DNA of 64,000 nt from JACDAN01 sp963847235 (GTDB lineage: Bacteria; Actinomycetota; Thermoleophilia; Gaiellales; Gaiellaceae), in NCBI GenBank assembly GCA_963847235.1, contig CAWJYU010000014.1, positions 124,001 to 188,000 on the forward strand. Direction: 5' to 3'. Shown piece by piece: positions 5,297 to 14,861 of this stretch; the stretch's first letter is position 1; each line of letters opens with the position of its first letter. The notes under the pieces were generated by a model. The model made no database searches, was not told where the DNA came from, and saw nothing but the letters and a program-made list of their open reading frames with translations. The position numbers and the translations under genes were made by a program.

Positions 5297-7672
5297 ATGA
5301 GAGGGCGGCTCATCTGCTTGGCGGCTGCTCTCTCGCTCCTCGTCGGGGTGGGCGAGGCGGCCGCCGCCGCGCCGGCGCCGTGGAACGCGGCGGCCGGCCT
5401 CCGGGTCGCTCTGGCCGACGCGCAGAAAGCCCTCGTCTTCGGCGACCGCGCCGAGGCTGCCCGGCTCGTCGCGCAGGCACGCAGGCACGCCCGCGGACCG
5501 CTCGCCCCTGTGCGGGCTGAGCTTGCGGCGGCCGAGGCCGCTGTCGGCAAGGGAGATCCCGTTGCGTTGGAGACCGCTCGTGCACGCGCCTCGACGGCCG
5601 TCTTGCAGATCGGCGCTACGCAGGCGCTGCGAGGAATCCGCGCAGGTGACGTCAAGCGAGCGCGCACCTGGTTGCTCGTGCGGGAGTATCGGAAGCCGAC
5701 TCGCTTCTCACGCGCCGGCGCCGATGCGACGCTTGCGGTGGACGCGCTCGCGAGGGACAAGCTTTCTCCGAGGGCGGCCGCAGAGGCGGCGCGGGTCGAT
5801 CTCCTGGATACGTACCAGTCGCGCCTGCGGGCGGCGCTCGAGACAGTGGACGATGCGGGGACGCGTGGGTTCGACGTCCGCCGCGCGGGCGCCGCGGTGC
5901 TTGCCGAGGGGTACTTCCGGATCCTGGCGACCTCGTATGCCGCCCAGCGGGGCAAGCCTGCCCGGATCGCGCTGAGCCGGGAGCTCGCGCGTCTCGCGTC
6001 GGCGGCCGAAACGGGAGACGGGGCTGCCGTGCACATCGCCAGGGCAGAGATCGATCGGAGCCTCGAGGGCTTCCGGGCGGCGCCGCTCTCCGAGGAGGAG
6101 ACGCTCCGGCGCGCCGGCCAGCTCCAGCGGTTCCTCGCGCTCGTCCCAATCGAGTACGAGCGGGGCGTCGACGGCGGTCGCGTGACGCTCGACTTCGAGA
6201 TCCAGGAGGCGGTCACGTTTCGCGACGGGGCGGCGCAGGCGTTCGGCGAGCTCGAGCCGACGCTCGCAGCGCGGGGACGCGAAGACACCCGTCGGTTGTC
6301 GGCGCTCCTCACGAGCATCGGCCACGACCTTACGGCCGCAGCTCGGCACACGAGGGTCGCCGACCCCGGACAGGTCGAGGGCGCGACCGACGAGGCGCTC
6401 GCGCTGATCGACGACCTCTATCCCGACGAGTGGAAGGACGCCGGGGCCACAGCCGACTTTGACGTCATCTCCGCGACGCTCGACCGCCTCGAGGCGGCCG
6501 TCGCCGCGCAGCAGTCCTCACGGGCGGAGCAGGCCCGGCTCGAGGCCTACGCCTTCTTCGAGTTCGGGCCGGAGCAGCGGCTCCGCGGGCTCGCAAACGA
6601 TCTGTTCGTCAGGGTCGAAGGATTGTTCTGGTACGGCGCCGATGGGCTGCCGGGCCTCGCGCAGCTCGTCAAGCGGCGGTCGACGGCGGCCGAGGTCGCC
6701 GAGACCCGGCGCGCGCTCGACACCGCGCTCGCCGACGCTGAGCTCGCCGTCGGCGCCGGCCCCAGCTCGACGTCTGCGGTCGTGATCAACACGGCAGTGA
6801 TCGTCTTCCGCGAGGGTCTCGAGGCGGTGCTGATCCTGGCCGTTCTCCTGGCCGGCATGGTCGGAGCGCAGCGCGAGCTGCGGCGGCCGCTCCTGCTCGG
6901 CGCCGGCGCCGCCCTGGCGGCGAGCGCCGCCACCTGGGCCGTCGCGCAGACCGTGCTCAGCTCGCTGACGCGCTACGGCGAGAAGCTCGAAGCGGTGGTC
7001 TCGCTGATCGCGATCGGAGTCCTCCTCCTCGTCCTCAATTGGTTCTACCACCGGGTCTACTGGAAGGAGCACCTGGCCGAGCTGCACGGACGAAAGAAAC
7101 GGCTCATCGGGGCAGGAGGGATCGCGGCGGCACCGATCGTCGGCCTCGCCGCGCTGGGGTTCTCGAGCGTCTACCGCGAGGGGTTCGAGACAGTCCTCTT
7201 TCTCCAGGCGATCGTGCTCGAGGCAGGGATCCCGACGGTGCTCGCCGGTGTCGCGATCGGCGGCGCCGCGACATTTGCGGTCGGGGTCCTGACGATTTCG
7301 CTCCAGCAGAAGCTCCCCCACAAGAAGATGCTGATGGCGACCGGTCTGCTGATCCTCTGGGTGCTGGTGGTCATGGTCGGGACGACTGTGCAGACACTCC
7401 AGGTCGCAGGCTGGATGCCCGTGACGCCCGTCGAGGGCCTTCGCCTGCCGTACTGGGCCGGGCTCTGGCTCGGGATCTTCCCGACGTGGGAGGGGCTGCT
7501 CGCGCAGGCCGGTGCCGCGGCGTTCGTGCTCGGGAGTTACTTCGCTGCCGAGCACGTGCGGAAGCGGCGGCGCCGTCTCGTCCTCGCGCGGGTATCGACG
7601 ACCCGTGTAGGTTCCCCGCCGCATGGCGGACTTCGCGAAGACGATTGCCGACGCCTACGCCTTCGAGGGTGA
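5297..7672 (+). CDS. FTR1-family iron permease with large extracytoplasmic N-domain
   Basis: A 791-residue protein. It has a signal peptide (MRGRLICLAAALSLLVGVGE), then about 460 residues of helical extracytoplasmic sequence. From about residue 490 there is a seven-helix FTR1 permease with both iron-binding REGxE motifs, REGLE at 505 and REGFE at 627. It would import iron presented by the preceding imelysin lipoprotein. The ATG at 5297 lies 2 bases after the previous stop. The last 17 codons overlap the next gene by 50 bases, and this tail is probably not functionally constrained. The long N-domain is typical of bacterial fusions in which the permease carries its own donor domain. Confidence 0.92.
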   Translation: MRGRLICLAAALSLLVGVGEAAAAAPAPWNAAAGLRVALADAQKALVFGDRAEAARLVAQARRHARGPLAPVRAELAAAEAAVGKGDPVALETARARASTAVLQIGATQALRGIRAGDVKRARTWLLVREYRKPTRFSRAGADATLAVDALARDKLSPRAAAEAARVDLLDTYQSRLRAALETVDDAGTRGFDVRRAGAAVLAEGYFRILATSYAAQRGKPARIALSRELARLASAAETGDGAAVHIARAEIDRSLEGFRAAPLSEEETLRRAGQLQRFLALVPIEYERGVDGGRVTLDFEIQEAVTFRDGAAQAFGELEPTLAARGREDTRRLSALLTSIGHDLTAAARHTRVADPGQVEGATDEALALIDDLYPDEWKDAGATADFDVISATLDRLEAAVAAQQSSRAEQARLEAYAFFEFGPEQRLRGLANDLFVRVEGLFWYGADGLPGLAQLVKRRSTAAEVAETRRALDTALADAELAVGAGPSSTSAVVINTAVIVFREGLEAVLILAVLLAGMVGAQRELRRPLLLGAGAALAASAATWAVAQTVLSSLTRYGEKLEAVVSLIAIGVLLLVLNWFYHRVYWKEHLAELHGRKKRLIGAGGIAAAPIVGLAALGFSSVYREGFETVLFLQAIVLEAGIPTVLAGVAIGGAATFAVGVLTISLQQKLPHKKMLMATGLLILWVLVVMVGTTVQTLQVAGWMPVTPVEGLRLPYWAGLWLGIFPTWEGLLAQAGAAAFVLGSYFAAEHVRKRRRRLVLARVSTTRVGSPPHGGLREDDCRRLRLRG
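7608..7613 (+). promoter_or_regulatory. -10 box inside the FTR1 3' end, for the HerA-like gene
   Basis: TAGGTT lies 9 bases before the ATG at 7623. It suggests that the ATPase gene has its own leaderless promoter despite overlapping the permease gene. Confidence 0.55.
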
Positions 7673-9134
7673 GTGGCTCGACCTCGGCCGCGCCGTTCAC
7701 GAGGGCAAGGTGGTCGAGGAGGCCGCCGTCCGTCTCCCGCTCGCCACCTCCAACCGGCACGGGCTGATTGCCGGCGCGACGGGAACCGGGAAGACGCGCA
7801 CGCTCCAGCTGCTCGCCGAGCAGCTCTCGGCGGCGGGTGTCCCCGTGGTCGCCGCGGACATGAAGGGCGACCTCTCCGGGATCTCGCAGCCCGGCGAGGC
7901 AGACGGCCCTGCGGAGAAGCGCGCGGCCGAGCTCGGGCAGGAGTGGCAGCCGCAGGGCTTCCCGACCGAGTTCCTGTCGCTCGGCGGGATCGGCCCGGGC
8001 GTGCCCGTCCGCGCAACCGTCTCGGACTTCGGCCCGCTGCTGCTCGCCAAGATCCTCGAGGCGAACGAGACCCAGGAGCAGAGCCTCTCGCTCGTCTTCC
8101 GGTACGCGGACGAGAAGGGCCTCCCCATCCTCGACCTCGCCGACCTGCGGGCGCTGCTCGCCTTCTTCGAGTCGGACGAGGGCAAGGCCGAGCTCAAGGG
8201 GATCGGCGGAGTCTCGTCGGCCACGATCGGCGTCCTGCTCCGCTCGCTCGTCCAGCTCGAGGACGGCGGCGGGACGGAGTTCTTCGGCGAGCCGCAACTC
8301 GACCTCGCCGACCTCCTGCGCGTGGCCCCCGACGGCCGCGGGATCATCTCGTGTCTCGAGCTGCCGGCCGTCCAGGACAAGCCGAAGCTGTTCTCGACCG
8401 TCCTCATGTGGCTGCTCGCCGAGCTCTTCGAGCAGCTGCCCGAGGTCGGCGACGTGCCGAAGCCGAAGCTCGTCTTCTTCTTCGACGAGGCGCATCTGCT
8501 CTTCGCGGACGCGACGGACGCCTTCCTGGACTCGGTCGTGCAGACCGTCAGGCTGATCCGCTCGAAGGGAGTCGGCGTCTTTTTCATCACGCAGACTCCG
8601 AAGGACATTCCCGCCGACGTGCTGGCGCAGCTCGGCAACCGGATCCAGCACGCACTCCGCGCGTTCACGCCTCAGGACGCGAAGGCGCTGAAAGCGAGCG
8701 TCTCCACCTACCCGACCTCGGAGTTCTACGACCTGGAGGAGCTCCTCACGCAGCTCGGGACGGGCGAGGCCGTCGTCACGATCCTCTCGGAGAAGGGCAT
8801 CCCCACGCCCGTCGTCCACACCAGGCTTCGGGGCCCGCTCGCCCACATGGAGCCCGCCGACGACGTGGACGGCGCCGCGAAGGCCTCGCCGCTCTTCGCC
8901 AAGTACGGGACGAAGATCGACCGTGAGAGCGCGAGAGAGCTGCTCGCGGCGCGGATGGAGCAGGCGCCCGAGCCGGAGGCCGAGGCGGCACCGGCACCTG
9001 CGCCTCGCCGCCGCCGGGCCGAACCGGCCGAGAGCGGAGATCCGCTCACCGACTTCCTCGGGTCGGCACATGGGAAGCGGATCCAGCGGGAGGTCGTTCG
9101 CGGCATGTTCGGTCTGCTTCGCAAGCGGTTGTAG
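7623..9134 (+). CDS. HerA-like ATPase, DUF853 (YjgR) family
   Basis: A 503-residue P-loop ATPase of the DUF853/YjgR branch of the HerA-FtsK superfamily. Walker A is GATGTGKT at residues 51-58 and Walker B is LVFFFDEAHLLF with Asp288-Glu289. A sensor-like FFITQTPKDIP follows. The C-terminus has an Ala/Pro/Glu-rich linker (about 440-465) and ends in a short basic segment. The biological role of the family is not established, and no HerA-type nuclease partner (NurA) is nearby. Start choice is supported by the -10 box 9 bases upstream. Confidence 0.9.
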   Translation: MADFAKTIADAYAFEGEWLDLGRAVHEGKVVEEAAVRLPLATSNRHGLIAGATGTGKTRTLQLLAEQLSAAGVPVVAADMKGDLSGISQPGEADGPAEKRAAELGQEWQPQGFPTEFLSLGGIGPGVPVRATVSDFGPLLLAKILEANETQEQSLSLVFRYADEKGLPILDLADLRALLAFFESDEGKAELKGIGGVSSATIGVLLRSLVQLEDGGGTEFFGEPQLDLADLLRVAPDGRGIISCLELPAVQDKPKLFSTVLMWLLAELFEQLPEVGDVPKPKLVFFFDEAHLLFADATDAFLDSVVQTVRLIRSKGVGVFFITQTPKDIPADVLAQLGNRIQHALRAFTPQDAKALKASVSTYPTSEFYDLEELLTQLGTGEAVVTILSEKGIPTPVVHTRLRGPLAHMEPADDVDGAAKASPLFAKYGTKIDRESARELLAARMEQAPEPEAEAAPAPAPRRRRAEPAESGDPLTDFLGSAHGKRIQREVVRGMFGLLRKRL

Positions 9135-9170
9135 CGCAGGACCCGGCCACTGCCGGCCGAAGCCCTACGC

Positions 9171-9692
9171 GTGGCGGACGTGCCGGATCAGCTCGTCCTC
9201 GAAGTCGCCCGCGACCGGGAAGGGAAGCGCGACGTGATCTTTCGGCGGGTCGCGGTCGGGGCGCTCGTCGTCGTCCTCGCCCTCGGGCTCCTCAACGTCT
9301 TCGGCCAGCGCCCGGCGACGTCCGTCGCCGAGGCCGACGCGGCCACGCTCGAGGTCTACGCGCCCGAACGAGTGCGAGGCGGGCTGTTCTACGAGGCGCG
9401 GTTCACGATCGAGGCCCAAAGCGAGGTCGAGCAGGCGACGCTCGTCCTCGATCCGGGCTGGATCGAGGGCATCACGATCAACACGGTCGAGCCGTCGCCG
9501 CTCGGCGAGGCGAGCCGCGACGGCAAGCTCGCGTTCGAGCTCGGCCGCATTCCCGCCGGCCAGAAGCACGTCTTCTTCCTCCATCTCCAGGTCAACCCGA
9601 CGAACGTGGGCCACCGCTCGCAGGACGTCCGGCTGTACGACGGCGAGGAGCTGCTCGCGACGATCGACCGCACGATCACGGTCTGGCCCTAG
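9171..9692 (+). CDS. Hypothetical single-pass membrane protein
   Basis: A 173-residue protein from GTG 9171. A short cytoplasmic stretch (MADVPDQLVLEVARDREGKR) leads into one membrane helix (VGALVVVLALGLLNVFG, about residues 29-45). A beta-rich extracytoplasmic domain follows (TLEVYAPERVRGGLFYEARF ... FFLHLQVNPT). It ends 11 bases before the DUF421 gene, so the two may form a unit. I do not recognise the family. Confidence 0.8.
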   Translation: MADVPDQLVLEVARDREGKRDVIFRRVAVGALVVVLALGLLNVFGQRPATSVAEADAATLEVYAPERVRGGLFYEARFTIEAQSEVEQATLVLDPGWIEGITINTVEPSPLGEASRDGKLAFELGRIPAGQKHVFFLHLQVNPTNVGHRSQDVRLYDGEELLATIDRTITVWP

Positions 9693-9703
9693 GTGGCGCA
9701 CTA

Positions 9704-10150
9704 ATGGACATCGTCCTCCGCGCAGTCGTCCTCTTCGTCTTCGTGTGGTTCGTCACGCGGGCGGTCGGGCGCCGGGAGCTCTCGACCCTGCAGCCGTTCG
9801 ACCTGATCCTGCTCGTGGTGCTCGGCGACCTGATCCAGCAGGGCGTCACGCAGAACGACTTCTCCGTGACGGGCGCGATGCTCGCCGGCGGGACGATGGC
9901 CGTGATGACCGTCGTCTTCTCGTACGGCGCGTTCCGCTTCCCGAGACGCCTGGGTGAGATCCTGGAGGGCGATCCCGTGATCCTGGTCGAGCACGGCGAG
10001 CCGATCGACCGGAACCTGCGCCGTAACCGCATCACGCTGGAGGAGCTCGCCGCACAGGCAAGGCTCAACGCGCAGATCGCACACATCGAGGACGTCGAGT
10101 GGGCCGTCCTGGAGACGAGCGGACAGATCAGCTTCATTCCGAAGAAATAA
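9704..10150 (+). CDS. DUF421 (YetF-like) membrane protein
   Basis: A 148-residue DUF421 protein. Three N-terminal membrane helices (VVLFVFVWFVTRAVGRRELS, FDLILLVVLGDLIQQGV, AGGTMAVMTVVFSYGAF) precede a compact cytoplasmic domain containing GDPVILVEHGEPIDRNLRRNRIT. It is shorter than Bacillus YetF because the C-terminal repeat is missing. Function is unknown. It sits just after the single-pass membrane protein gene. Confidence 0.9.
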   Translation: MDIVLRAVVLFVFVWFVTRAVGRRELSTLQPFDLILLVVLGDLIQQGVTQNDFSVTGAMLAGGTMAVMTVVFSYGAFRFPRRLGEILEGDPVILVEHGEPIDRNLRRNRITLEELAAQARLNAQIAHIEDVEWAVLETSGQISFIPKK

Positions 10151-10156
10151 CGTTCC

Positions 10157-10162
10157 TAGACT
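10157..10162 (+). promoter_or_regulatory. -10 box for the ornithine-cyclodeaminase-family gene
   Basis: TAGACT lies 7 bases before the GTG at 10170, consistent with a leaderless transcript. Confidence 0.6.
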
Positions 10163-10169
10163 CGTTCCT

Positions 10170-11099
10170 GTGCCCCTCTACCTCACCGAAGCGGAAGTTG
10201 CCGAGCTGCTGACGCCGGCCGACGCGCTCGAGGCGGTCGAGGCCTGTTTCCGCCGCCTCGCCGCTGGTGAGATCGACAACCAACCGCGGCATCGGCACCG
10301 GCTGGAGGGCGGCGCGTTCGCCGTCATGTCGGCCGTGGATCGCGAGCTCGGCATCGCCGGGCTCAAGTCCTACGTGTGGCTTCCGCAGGGAACGCCGTTC
10401 GTCGTCTCCCTGTTCGATCTCGAGCGGGCCGAGCTGGCGGCGGTGATCGAGGCCGACAAGCTCGGCCAGCTGCGCACCGGCGCTGCGAGCGGTGTCGCCG
10501 CCAAGTACCTCGCGCGCGACGGCGCCCGGACGCTCGGCGTCCTCGGCTGCGGCTGGCAGGCAGAGAGCCAGGTGCAGTGCATCCGCGAGGCGGTGCCCTC
10601 GATCGAGGTGGTTGTCGCCTACTGCCGGACGGAGGAGCGGCTCGAGGACTTCTGCAAGCGCGTCGGCGCCGAGGCGGGCGAGACGCACCGCGACGCCGGC
10701 GGCCAGGACGTCGTCGTGACCGCGACGACCTCCCGGGACCCGGTCCTGCGCGGGGAGTGGCTCGCCGAGGGTGCCCTCGTCTGTGCGATCGGCGCGAACG
10801 ATCGCCGGTCGCGGGAGCTCGACAACGTCGTCCTCGAGCGCGCCGCCTTCGTCTGCTGCGACTCCCTCGAGCAATCGCGCCTCGAGTCGGGCGACCTGAT
10901 CGAGCCGATCGAGCAGGGAATCCTCGACTGGCTCGAGGTGCACGAGCTCCACGAGGTGGTGGCGGGCGAGGTGCAGGGCCGCCAGTCGCCGGAGGACATC
11001 GTCGTCTTCAAGTCGAACGGCCTCGCGGCGTGGGACGTGGCGATCGGGGCGCTCGCGCTCGAGCGGGCGCGCGAGAGAGGCGTCGGGCGGGAGCTCTAG
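10170..11099 (+). CDS. Ornithine cyclodeaminase / mu-crystallin family protein
   Basis: A 309-residue Rossmann-fold enzyme. The N-terminal part carries the family pattern LTPADALEAVEACFR and GGAFAVMSAVDRELGIAGLKSY. The NAD(P)-binding glycine motif is LGVLGCGWQAESQ near residue 130. Family members are ornithine cyclodeaminases, alanine dehydrogenases or imine reductases. The sequence alone does not choose among them. GTG 10170 fits the nearby -10 box. Confidence 0.88.
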   Translation: MPLYLTEAEVAELLTPADALEAVEACFRRLAAGEIDNQPRHRHRLEGGAFAVMSAVDRELGIAGLKSYVWLPQGTPFVVSLFDLERAELAAVIEADKLGQLRTGAASGVAAKYLARDGARTLGVLGCGWQAESQVQCIREAVPSIEVVVAYCRTEERLEDFCKRVGAEAGETHRDAGGQDVVVTATTSRDPVLRGEWLAEGALVCAIGANDRRSRELDNVVLERAAFVCCDSLEQSRLESGDLIEPIEQGILDWLEVHELHEVVAGEVQGRQSPEDIVVFKSNGLAAWDVAIGALALERARERGVGREL

Positions 11100-11109
11100 G
11101 AGGGCCTGG

Positions 11110-11358
11110 CTAGGAGGTCTGGGCCCGCGCCGAATCGACGACGTCGTGGCCGAGAGCCCGGACGACCTCGGGCCGGTCGAGCAGGCGGGCCCGCTCGTGC
11201 GGCGTGGTGCGGTTCTTGATGTAGGGGTCCTCGAGGATCTCGGCGAGCGGGCGGCCGCGTTCGTGCTCGCGGATCACGTACTGCGCGATGCGGTCCTCGC
11301 CGGCTGGGCGGCTGGAGAGGAACGAGAACGGGTTTCGCAGGAAGTCGCGAAGCGCCAC
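11110..11358 (-). CDS. Small conserved-looking hypothetical protein
   Basis: An 82-residue basic protein (MALRDFLRNPFSFL ... YVIREHERGRPLAEILEDPYIKNR) with no membrane segment or signal. The GTG at 11358 lies 7 bases from a minus-strand -10 box (TAGAAT). Codon use matches the neighbours, so it is likely real. Function is unknown. It is convergent with the upstream enzyme gene and divergent from the thiolase. Confidence 0.75.
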   Translation of the reverse strand: MALRDFLRNPFSFLSSRPAGEDRIAQYVIREHERGRPLAEILEDPYIKNRTTPHERARLLDRPEVVRALGHDVVDSARAQTS

Positions 11359-11365
11359 GCGCCCG

Positions 11366-11371
11366 ATTCTA
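11366..11371 (-). promoter_or_regulatory. -10 box for the 82-residue hypothetical gene
   Basis: TAGAAT on the minus strand, 7 bases before the GTG at 11358. A plus-strand TAGCGT at 11374-11379 could serve the divergent thiolase gene. Confidence 0.55.
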
Positions 11372-11412
11372 GTTAGCGTCCGGTTGGCAGTGCTGAGTCA
11401 CTTCGTCGGATC

Positions 11413-12570
11413 GTGAGCAGGGCGGTCGTCCTCTCCGCCGTCCGGACTCCGGTCGGGCGTTACGGCGGCGCGCTCGCCGAGGTTCGGCCCGACGACCTCG
11501 CCTCTACTGCGATCGGCGCCGCCGTCGAGCGGGCAGGCGTCGAGCCGGGCGAGATCGAGGACGTCTACTTCGGCGCCGCGAACCAGGCCGGGGAGGACAA
11601 CCGGAACGTCGCTCGGATGGCCGCCTTGCTGGCCGGGCTCCCGGAGTCGGTCGCCGGCGTGACCATGAACCGGCTCTGCGCCTCCGGCCTCTCCGCCGTG
11701 GTCTCCGCCTGTCACGCGGTCGCCGCGGGCGACGGTGACCTCTTCGTCGCCGGCGGCGTCGAGTCCATGACCCGCGCCCCGCTCGTGATGGCCAAGCCGG
11801 AGCACGCCTTCGCCCGCGGAAACCAGACCGTGTGGGACACGACGCTCGGCTGGCGGTTCCCCAATCCGCGGATGGAGGAGATGTTTCCGCTCGAGTCCAT
11901 GGGCGAGACGGGCGAGAACGTGGCCGAGCGCTGGGGCGTCTCACGGGAGGAGCAGGACGAGTTCGCGCTGCGCTCGCAGCAGCGCTGGGCGGCCGCGGAC
12001 TTCTCCGACGAGCTGGTCGCGGTGAACGGCGTCGAGCGTGACGAGCATCCCCGGCCGGAGACGAGCCTGGAGAAGCTCGGCTCGCTCCGTCCCGCCTTCC
12101 GCGAGGGCGGCACGGTCACGGCAGGCAACTCGAGCGGGCTCAACGACGGCGCTGCCGCGCTCGTGATCGCCTCGGAGGAGAAGGCGCGCGCGCTCGGCGC
12201 CGAGCCGCTCGGCGCCTTCGTCGGCTCCGCGGTCGCCGGCGTCGACCCGCGGGTGATGGGCATCGGCCCGGTCCCGGCGGTGCGGAAGCTCCTCGACCGG
12301 ACCGGCGTCGCGGTCGACGACCTCGACCTCGTCGAGCTGAACGAGGCGTTCGCGTCGCAGAGCCTCGTCGTGATCCGGGAGCTCGGCCTCGACCCGGAGA
12401 AGGTCAACGTCAACGGCGGCGCGATCGCGATCGGCCACCCGCTCGGGATGAGTGGGGCGCGCCTCGTGGTCACCCTCCTGCACGAGCTGCGGCGGCGCGA
12501 AGGCCGCTACGGTCTGGCGACGCTCTGCGTCGGCGTCGGCCAGGGCCAGGCCGCGCTCTTCGAGCGGTGA
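11413..12570 (+). CDS. Acetyl-CoA C-acyltransferase (thiolase)
   Basis: A 385-residue thiolase catalysing thiolytic cleavage or condensation of acyl-CoAs. The nucleophile Cys89 is in NRLCASGLSAVVSACH. The other active-site residues are His342 in GHPLGMSGAR and Cys372 in LCVGVGQGQA. The variant resembles the PcaF/PaaJ/FadA degradative class; the exact chain-length preference cannot be read. The start is GTG 11413. The stop overlaps the next GTG (GTGA), so it heads an operon with two DUF885 genes. Confidence 0.93.
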   Translation: MSRAVVLSAVRTPVGRYGGALAEVRPDDLASTAIGAAVERAGVEPGEIEDVYFGAANQAGEDNRNVARMAALLAGLPESVAGVTMNRLCASGLSAVVSACHAVAAGDGDLFVAGGVESMTRAPLVMAKPEHAFARGNQTVWDTTLGWRFPNPRMEEMFPLESMGETGENVAERWGVSREEQDEFALRSQQRWAAADFSDELVAVNGVERDEHPRPETSLEKLGSLRPAFREGGTVTAGNSSGLNDGAAALVIASEEKARALGAEPLGAFVGSAVAGVDPRVMGIGPVPAVRKLLDRTGVAVDDLDLVELNEAFASQSLVVIRELGLDPEKVNVNGGAIAIGHPLGMSGARLVVTLLHELRRREGRYGLATLCVGVGQGQAALFER

Positions 12571-13704
12571 GCGTCGCCGAGCGCTACCTCGAGCTCTGTC
12601 TGCGGCTCCGCCGCCACGACGAGGACTTCGTCGATGCGTATTTCGGCCCGGCGGACCTCGCCCAGCGCATCGAGGCCGAACCTCTCGTGGAGCCTGAGAA
12701 GTTGGCGGCCGAGGCTCGGAGCCTCGCGGAGGCGGACAGCCCGTACGTCGGCGCGCAGGCGCGCGGCCTCGAGATCCTCGCGCGCAAGCTCGCCGGCGAG
12801 GAGATCGGTTACGCAGAAGAGGTGGAGGGCTGTTACGGATTACGCCCGAAGCGTGTCCCGGAGGAGCGATTCGAGGAGGCTCATCGGGAGCTCGACGCCA
12901 TCCTGCCCCCTGGCGGCACCCTCGCGGAGCGGCACACGCGCTGGCGCGAGAGCTGGGTGGTGCCGGAGGACAAAGTCCCGGCGGTCCTTCAGGCGCTGAA
13001 CGAGCGGCTGCGGGAGCGGACGAAGGAGCTCGATCGGGCTGCCCGAGGGGGAGTCGACCGAGCTCGAGCTCGTCACCGGCGAGCACTGGACCGCGTACAA
13101 CTACTTCCTCGGCGGGCTGAAGAGCAGGGTCGCGGTGAACACGGACGTCCCGGTCAACGCGGTCAACGCCGGCGGCCTCGTGGCCCACGAGCTCTACCCC
13201 GGACACCACACCGAGCGTGCGTGGAAGGAGCACTTGCTCTATCTGGAGCGTGGGCTGCTCGAGGAGAGCGTGGTGATGTACGGAACGCCTCAGTCGGTCA
13301 TCTCCGAGGGCATCGCCGAGCTCGCCATCGAGATGGTCGTGGACGATGAGGACGCATTCGTCGCCGAGGTGCTCGACGAATGGGGAATCGAGTACGACGC
13401 GGACACCGCGGCCAGAGTTCGCAGAGCGAGAGAGCCGCTCGAGCGTGTGCCGAACAATGCCGCGCTCCTGCTCCACCAAGACGGGGCGTCGCCCGAGGAC
13501 GCGAAGGCGTACGCCGAGCGCTGGTTGCTGGCCACGGAGACCCGGGCAACGCAGCTGGTCGACTTCGTGCTGGATCCGATCGGCCGGGCGTACATCACGA
13601 CGTATACGGACGGGTACGACCTGTGTCGCGACTGGGTCGGCGGCGATCTGGCGCGGTTCAAGCGACTGCTCACCGAGCAGCTGACCCCTGCCGAGCTCAC
13701 GTGA
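12567..13704 (+). pseudogene. DUF885 metallopeptidase-like protein, first copy, one frame break
   Basis: First of two tandem DUF885 proteins, a family of M32-like zinc peptidases. Residues 1-155 (MSVAERYLELCLRLRRH...) are in one frame and run to about base 13030. The rest (VGLPEGES..., HELYPGHHTE, SEGIAELAIEM, YITTYTDGYDLC) is in the next frame. Dropping the A in CTCGATCGG restores KELVGLPEGE, matching the second copy (VLVGLPEGE), and gives about 378 residues. The zinc-site-like motif HELYPGH is intact. The stop overlaps the start of copy two. Confidence 0.8.
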
Positions 13705-14861
13705 GCGTTGCGGAGAGGTACGTCGAGCTCGCGCTGGGGCTCGGCCGCCATGTCGACGGGCTCGTGGACGCCTACTACGGAGAGCCGGCCGTCAAGGAGC
13801 GGATCGACGCGGAGCCAATCGGCGAGCCAGCCTCGCTTGCTGAGGACGCGACCAGGCTCCTGACCGAGCTCGACGTGCTGGAGGAACAGCGGCGCCTCTG
13901 GCTCCACGCCCAGCTCGTCGGCCTCGAGACGGTCGCGCGCAAGCTCGCCGGGGAGGAGTTCGCGTTCGCCGACGAGGTGGAGCGGTGCTACGGCGTCCGC
14001 CCTCGCCGCATCGACGAAAGCGAGCTCGAAGCGACCCACGCGGCGCTCGACGAGGTCCTGCCGGGGACGGGGTCGCTCGCCGACCGATACCAGCAGTGGC
14101 GCGAGTCCCAGGTCGTGCCCGCCGAGAAGCTCGGAGCAGTCCTGGGCGACATCGTCGAGGAGCTCCGCCGACGTACCGCCGTTCTGGTCGGTCTCCCCGA
14201 AGGCGAGTCGTACGAGCTCGAGCTCGTGTCGGACGAGCCGTGGGCCGCCTACAACTACTACGAGGGCCAGCTTCGGAGCCGCATCGCCGTCAACACCGAC
14301 GTCCCGATGGCGACGAATTTCCTCACCGAACTGATGGCCCACGAGCTCTACCCTGGCCACCAGACCGAGCACAGCTGGAAGGAGCAGCTCCTCTACCGCG
14401 ATGCCGGTCGGCCCGAGGCGTCGATCCTGATGATCGGCACACCGGAGTCCACGATCGCCGAGGGGATCGCCGGGCTCGCCGTGGAGATCGTGGTCGAAGA
14501 CGAGGATGCTTTCGCGGCCGAGATCCTCTCCCGGCACGGGATCTCGTATGACGCCGAGCTCGGGCGGGCGGTCAAGAGTGTCCGCAAGCCGCTGTCCAGA
14601 GCCTCCGGAAACGCCGCGTTCATGCTCTACGAGGACGGCGCGACCGAAGAGGAGGCCACGGCGTACCTGAAGCACTGGGCGCTGATGTCAGACCGCCGAG
14701 GAAACCAGGCGATGAAGTTCGTCCTCGACCCGATGTGGCGCTCGTACATCACGACCTACGAGGACGGTTACGAGCTCTGCAGGGCCTGGGTCGACGGCGA
14801 CCCAGCACGGTTCAAGCGGCTGCTCACGGAGCAGCTGACGCCCGCGGACCTGCTCAGCTAG
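13701..14861 (+). CDS. DUF885 metallopeptidase-like protein, second copy
   Basis: An intact 386-residue paralogue of the preceding gene, starting at GTG 13701 in a GTGA overlap. The presumed metal motif is MAHELYPGHQTEHSWKE near residue 215, followed by the conserved STIAEGIAGLAVEIV and the C-terminal YITTYEDGYELCRAW...FKRLLTEQLTP. No signal peptide is present, so the enzyme is probably cytoplasmic. The substrate is unknown. Copies one and two are colinear along their whole length, a clear tandem duplication. Confidence 0.88.
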   Translation: MSVAERYVELALGLGRHVDGLVDAYYGEPAVKERIDAEPIGEPASLAEDATRLLTELDVLEEQRRLWLHAQLVGLETVARKLAGEEFAFADEVERCYGVRPRRIDESELEATHAALDEVLPGTGSLADRYQQWRESQVVPAEKLGAVLGDIVEELRRRTAVLVGLPEGESYELELVSDEPWAAYNYYEGQLRSRIAVNTDVPMATNFLTELMAHELYPGHQTEHSWKEQLLYRDAGRPEASILMIGTPESTIAEGIAGLAVEIVVEDEDAFAAEILSRHGISYDAELGRAVKSVRKPLSRASGNAAFMLYEDGATEEEATAYLKHWALMSDRRGNQAMKFVLDPMWRSYITTYEDGYELCRAWVDGDPARFKRLLTEQLTPADLLS

